Assembly (NCBI GenBank): GCA_902774025.1
Contig: CACYGY010000039.1
Span: 1-46,594 of the forward strand
Reading direction: 5' to 3'
DNA: 46,594 bases
DNA from: an uncultured Eubacteriales bacterium
Lineage (GTDB): Bacteria; Bacillota; Clostridia; Christensenellales; Aristaeellaceae
The position numbers and the translations under genes are program-made. Position 1 is the first letter of the stretch. The number at the start of each line of letters is the position of its first letter. This document shows positions 43,305-46,594 of this stretch, piece by piece. The notes beneath the pieces were generated by a model, which had not been told where the DNA came from, made no database searches, and saw only the letters and a list, made by a program, of their open reading frames with translations.

Positions 43305-44077
43305 CGGAGATGCTGCGGGGAGAACATCTTACGGTAAGCTTTGGCGGAAAGGCGGTGGTGGATGATTTTTCCTTTCGCCTGGGGGAAGGGGAATGGCTCA
43401 TGCTGGCCGGTCCCAACGGCGCGGGAAAATCCACCCTGATCGGGGCCATTGCCCGGAGCGTCCCCTGCACGGGCAGAATCCTCTGGAAAGGGGAGGACAT
43501 CCGCGGGATGAAGAGTGCACAGATGGCGCAGCGGATCGGCATTCTCTCCCAGACGAATCATGTGGGCTACGCCTACAGCGTGGAGGAAATCGTGGGCCTT
43601 GGACGATACGCCTATCAGGCGGGCCTGTTTTCCGGACGGGATGACGGGGGAAGGGAAGAAGTGGAAAAAGCCCTGGAGATGACGGGGCTGAAGGAAATGC
43701 GGCATGCCAGTGTTCTGACACTTTCCGGCGGGGAGATGCAGCGGGTCTTCCTGGCTCAGGTCTTTGCCCAGAATCCGCAGGTGCTGATTCTGGACGAACC
43801 CGCCAACCATCTGGATCTGAAGTATCAGCAGCACATTTTCACACTGATCGGCCAATGGCTGAAGGAACCCGGAAGGGCGGTTCTCTCCGTGGTGCATGAT
43901 CTGAGCCTTGCCAGACGCTACGGTTCCCATGCGATCCTGATGGATCACGGCAGAAGCGTGGCCGAGGGCAGGATCCGGGAGGTCATGACGCCGGAGCACC
44001 TGCAGCAGGTATACGGGATGGATGTCTGCGCATGGATGCGGGAAATGCTTTCCCAGTGGGAGGAAAAGGGAGACTGA
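43301..44077 (+). CDS. btuD: Corrinoid ABC transporter ATPase
   Basis: The start is either GTG at 43301, overlapping the btuC stop, or ATG at 43310; 258 or 255 residues. Walker A GPNGAGKSTLIGAIA, Q-loop LSQTNHV, signature TLSGGEMQRVFLAQ, Walker B VLILDEPANHLD and H-loop VVHDLSLA are all intact. It powers BtuC. The HlCDC-like tail PEHLQQVYGMDV is usual for FecE/BtuD. Last gene of the riboswitch operon; a terminator follows at 44226. Confidence 0.9.
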   Translation: MTEMLRGEHLTVSFGGKAVVDDFSFRLGEGEWLMLAGPNGAGKSTLIGAIARSVPCTGRILWKGEDIRGMKSAQMAQRIGILSQTNHVGYAYSVEEIVGLGRYAYQAGLFSGRDDGGREEVEKALEMTGLKEMRHASVLTLSGGEMQRVFLAQVFAQNPQVLILDEPANHLDLKYQQHIFTLIGQWLKEPGRAVLSVVHDLSLARRYGSHAILMDHGRSVAEGRIREVMTPEHLQQVYGMDVCAWMREMLSQWEEKGD

Positions 44078-44225
44078 TTCAAAGGGTTCCGGACCTGGGC
44101 AGACAGGACGGAAAGGCGGGGCTCTCCGGGAACAGCGGAAACGGTTTCGGGTTTTTCTGTTCAGGCTGAAAATTCCGTTTGTCGCCCGGAATGGGCGTGC
44201 CCTGCTCCGGCCATCCTGAAGGACA

Positions 44226-44254
44226 GGCCCGATCATCGGTTCGGGCTGTTTTTT
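44226..44254 (+). terminator. Terminator of the btu operon
   Basis: GGCCCGA (44226-44232) pairs with TCGGGCT (44241-44247), with one G-T pair, followed by GTTTTTT. Confidence 0.7.
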
Positions 44255-44537
44255 ATGCCGGGAAATCGATGAGCCTGCCCCGGGGGATTCCTTCTGATCC
44301 CGGGGATTTCACTCCGGAGAGTCAGAAGGAACAGAGACGGGCCCCGTCACACCCCTCTCATCAGAAACAGATGGCTTCCGAACCATGCCTTCTTCTCTCC
44401 CTCCGGAGGGATTCGGAATCCGGGATGTTCACTGCCATGCGCCTCCCGGGAGGAGCGCGGTACGGCTCAGGGGACAGGCATTCCGTGAAGAAGAGAAGGA
44501 AACCGTGTGGAAGGTGCGCAAAACAATGCGCGGCGTC

Positions 44538-44572
44538 AAAAAAAGCCATGCAGCTTCTCTGTGCATGGCTTT
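44538..44572 (-). terminator. Terminator of the minus-strand secreted-protein gene
   Basis: AAAGCCATGCA (44542-44552) and TGCATGGCTTT (44562-44572) form a perfect eleven-base stem; read on the minus strand it is followed by a run of T's (A's at 44538-44544). Confidence 0.85.
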
Positions 44573-44587
44573 GAAGGACAGACCGGA

Positions 44588-44983
44588 TTATTCTTCCGTG
44601 CGGATGGCAGGATCTTTCATGATCCGCAGAAGCGTCCAGTCTGCCATTTCGATGGTGCCTTCGAATTCGTTGAACCTGGGATTGGCGATCACAAGGATGG
44701 CACCTTCCTGGGGACACTCATCACTCATGAAGTTCAGGATCATGCTGTCTTCGCCATTGCCGGAAAAAAGATTGACGGTGCCGGTGTCGTCGGCGGCAAC
44801 GGCAAGGACCGGATTGAGAATCTGAGTGATTTTCAGCAGGAGCATGCAGTTGCCGCATTCTCCTTCTGCATGGAACCATTCCTGAATCGTAACGAACCTG
44901 GGGGCTTCTTCAGCCTGGGCAATGCACGAAAGGGAAACGAGCACGAGGACAAGGGACAGCGCCAGTGCGATGGTTCTTTTCAT
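44588..44983 (-). CDS. Small secreted protein, OB-fold-like
   Basis: AAAAGGAGTT precedes the ATG at 44983; 131 residues. MKRTIALALSLVLVLVSLSC followed by IAQAEEA is a clear signal peptide, with Ala-x-Ala cleavage near AQA. The mature part reads FVTIQEWFHAEGECGNCMLLL, NPVLAVAADDTGTVNLF and EFEGTIEMADWTLLRI. The pattern of beta strands with D-x-T-G-x-V-N-L-F resembles an OB fold. The C-x2-C in ECGNC could bind metal or form a disulfide. Function unknown. Confidence 0.75.
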   Translation of the reverse strand: MKRTIALALSLVLVLVSLSCIAQAEEAPRFVTIQEWFHAEGECGNCMLLLKITQILNPVLAVAADDTGTVNLFSGNGEDSMILNFMSDECPQEGAILVIANPRFNEFEGTIEMADWTLLRIMKDPAIRTEE

Positions 44984-45034
44984 GATGGTCAACTCCTTTT
45001 CGTCCGGAATATGCGCAAATGAGTTTTCTGGTAA

Positions 45035-45063
45035 AGCATAACAGAAATCCATGCTCCGTGCAA
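45035..45063 (-). promoter_or_regulatory. Promoter of the small secreted-protein gene
   Basis: On the minus strand TTGCAC (45063-45058) and TATGCT (45040-45035) with a 17-base spacer, about 50 bases before the start codon. Confidence 0.65.
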
Positions 45064-45613
45064 TACAGTCAGCTGCTTCTGACGAAACGGAATATGAATC
45101 AGTCAGACTGCCCTCCCTCAGGGATCGGGTCACCCGGTTCCGGACATGATCGGGAGGTTTATACGTTGCAGGTCGGCAGATGATGCGAGCTGAAATTTTC
45201 CCATTTCTCCATCAGGCGCTGTGTGCGGACGATCCTTTTTCCACCCCCGAGCCGTTCGTGCGATATCGCCTGGCCGGATCCCCGCACGGTCAGGAGAGGG
45301 TTACCTGACCATGGCTTTTCACTTCTCCGCTCCCTGCTGCTGTTACGGATCATACCGGCAGCAGGATTGTGCTCAGGGACATTGCTCCTTCATGTTCATG
45401 GCAGCAGAATCTGTCCCTGACACGGGGGGTTCACTTCACACAGAGCAGTGTTACTGACGGACATGCCCCACATCTGATTTCAGGGCGGTTTCCTGCAGAG
45501 GCATCTTCTTTCGGCTTTTTTATCCGATTTCATGCCATGGAGACCGCCAATCCGGTGGGCCATGGGTGAGGATGGCGGATCGAACAGTTCAAAAAATGTT
45601 CACGGAATCTTTA

Positions 45614-45627
45614 GGTTGAATTTAACC
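45614..45627. promoter_or_regulatory. Near-perfect palindrome upstream of the esterase gene
   Basis: GGTT and AACC arms surround GAATTT, giving a 14-base near-palindrome about 85 bases before the esterase start. TACACT at 45636-45641 may be the -10 box. A repressor or activator site is plausible but unproven. Confidence 0.35.
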
Positions 45628-45709
45628 TTCTGTGCTACACTCCATACATGATATCGAGCAGCGAAAGCGTAAGTCCGGATATCGAAATCAATGAAGGGAG
45701 ATTTTCCTT

Positions 45710-46594
45710 ATGAAAAAGATCATCTCAGTACTTCTTGCTGTTTCGCTTCTCTGTACTGCCGGCGCTGCTTTTGCTGAATTCCCTGGCGGACGGGGCGGCA
45801 ATGGCGGCCCCGGTGGCGGACAGGGCGGTATGCGCGGTGGAAATGGCGGCGGTACGGATAAATCCGGCGATACCGAGCTTCAGGCAATGATCGCCGAGGT
45901 GGCGCCAAAGTTTCAGCTGCTGACCTATGAAGACGCAGATACCGGCACCAGTATGCAGTATCAGCTGTATATACCCGAGAATTATGATGAAACCCTGCGT
46001 TATCCCATGATTCAGTTTATTCCTGATTCCAGCGCTGTCGGGCGTGGCACGGATTATGTGCTGACTCAGGGCTGGGGCGGACTGATCTGGGCAGCAGAGG
46101 AAGAGCAGGCCAGGCATCCCGCTTTTGTGGTCGTGCCCGTCTTTACGGAAACTGTGGTGGATGACAGTTTCAACCATTCCGGCCAGATCGATGTGGCCAT
46201 GCGCCTGCTTCAGTCGCTGACGGAAACCTACTCCATTGATACGGACAGGATTTATACAACAGGCCAGTCCATGGGCGGTATGACCTCATTCCATCTGAGC
46301 ATCGAATACCCGGACTTCTTTGCCGCCTATCTGTTTGTCGGCAGTCAGTGGAACACCCGGGCGCTGAGCGGACTGGAAGAGAAGAACTTCTTCTACATTG
46401 TTTCTGCCGGTGACCCGAAAGCGTCTGCCGGTCAGGCCGAACTGCTCGCTCTGTTCGACGCAGACGGCGCCGCTTACAGCCATTGGGAATGGAGCGCGCA
46501 GGATGATGCTGAAACACAGAACGCAGCTGTGGCCGCCATGCTTTCAGAAGGCCATTCGGGGAATTTCGTGACCTTCACCTCCGGCACGACACTT
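45710..46594 (+). CDS. Secreted esterase / PHB-depolymerase-like hydrolase (cut by window edge)
   Basis: GAAGGGAG precedes the ATG at 45710. MKKIISVLLAVSLLCTAGAA followed by FAEF is a signal peptide. Next comes a low-complexity Gly-rich region (GGRGGNGGPGGGQGG), then an alpha/beta-hydrolase: LYIPENYDETLRYPMIQFIPD, TYSIDTDRIYTTGQSMGGMTSF with the nucleophile Ser in GQSMGG, and a later DPKASAGQ region. It resembles predicted secreted peptidases/esterases of the PHB-depolymerase kind, for example feruloyl or acetyl esterases. The catalytic His lies beyond or close to the edge. 295 codons are visible. Confidence 0.82.
   Translation, partial: MKKIISVLLAVSLLCTAGAAFAEFPGGRGGNGGPGGGQGGMRGGNGGGTDKSGDTELQAMIAEVAPKFQLLTYEDADTGTSMQYQLYIPENYDETLRYPMIQFIPDSSAVGRGTDYVLTQGWGGLIWAAEEEQARHPAFVVVPVFTETVVDDSFNHSGQIDVAMRLLQSLTETYSIDTDRIYTTGQSMGGMTSFHLSIEYPDFFAAYLFVGSQWNTRALSGLEEKNFFYIVSAGDPKASAGQAELLALFDADGAAYSHWEWSAQDDAETQNAAVAAMLSEGHSGNFVTFTSGTTL

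Larger units (their letters stand above)
44078..44587. other. Convergent intergenic region
   Basis: It lies between btuD (plus) and a minus-strand gene and contains a terminator for each. No gene seen in between. Confidence 0.5.
44984..45709. other. Divergent intergenic region
   Basis: It holds the minus-strand promoter at 45035-45063 and, near its right end, the palindrome GGTTGAATTTAACC (45614-45627). No gene supported; frames around 45220-45570 lack ribosome sites. Confidence 0.5.

Noticed and set aside
41285..44077. Iron-siderophore transporter
   Set aside because: The protein families would allow it, but the cobalamin riboswitch directly upstream favours corrinoid uptake.

Overview
The window looks like a GC-rich Clostridia chromosome, probably from a gut or rumen anaerobe. 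Strong AGGAGG-type ribosome sites precede most genes. The families are typical of anaerobic Firmicutes: a class M sirtuin with a zinc macrodomain, an HxlR regulator, a TIGR04076 protein, Tim44-like zinc-ribbon proteins, CsoR-CopA and a corrinoid transporter behind a cobalamin riboswitch. This assignment is inference; there is no rRNA gene, and I saw no tRNA.

Left edge, 1-5.8 kb: a decaying accessory region. Two copies of an Rpn-family (PD-(D/E)XK) gene start lie about 4.2 kb apart, each with roughly 0.9 kb of related upstream DNA. Between them lies a dead two-gene module, an SMC/OLD-like AAA ATPase followed by a DUF4276 (Toprim-like) protein. It resembles ATPase plus Toprim-like anti-phage pairs and is broken by frameshifts and a stop.

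6.8-14.7 kb: the most intriguing part, a one-strand DNA-processing cluster. It holds a RecQ-type helicase with a C-terminal phosphoribosyltransferase domain, a divergent DprA translated almost without a gap after it, a 440-residue protein with a zinc-knuckle-like start and a region resembling a degenerate metallopeptidase, and a UvrD-type helicase with a complete DEDDh exonuclease inserted between its motor motifs. Helicase, phosphoribosyltransferase and DprA echo ComFA/ComFC/DprA of natural transformation. A defence or DNA-uptake role is inference.

14.7-17.7 kb: an AT-richer patch with a transposition-ATPase remnant, an intact AAA_14/DUF4143 ATPase and unassigned DNA.

17.7-23.7 kb: a csoR-copA copper operon with two operator palindromes and an apparent internal start that could yield a free CopZ-like chaperone; a double-glycine-leader peptide gene; and a DNA repair/VOC/DUF3990 operon. 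23.7-25.4 kb holds no gene I can support.

25.4-29.7 kb: an acyl-ACP thioesterase-like gene, then HxlR regulator, zinc macrodomain ADP-ribosyl hydrolase, a small unknown gene, a ruined SirTM copy and an intact SirTM. 30.1-32.0 kb: a D-lyxose/mannose-type sugar isomerase translationally coupled to a PfkB sugar kinase. 32.3-37.7 kb: zinc-ribbon membrane protein, WYL regulator with five AT-hook-like repeats, two Tim44-like zinc-ribbon proteins, a TIGR04076 protein and a methyltransferase. 38-40.8 kb: a frameshifted acetyltransferase-Nudix gene and a mannitol dehydrogenase-family oxidoreductase.

40.9-44.3 kb: promoter, cobalamin riboswitch, intrinsic terminator and btuF-btuC-btuD transporter genes. 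The right edge holds a small secreted protein on the minus strand and the start of a secreted glycine-rich esterase that runs out of the window.
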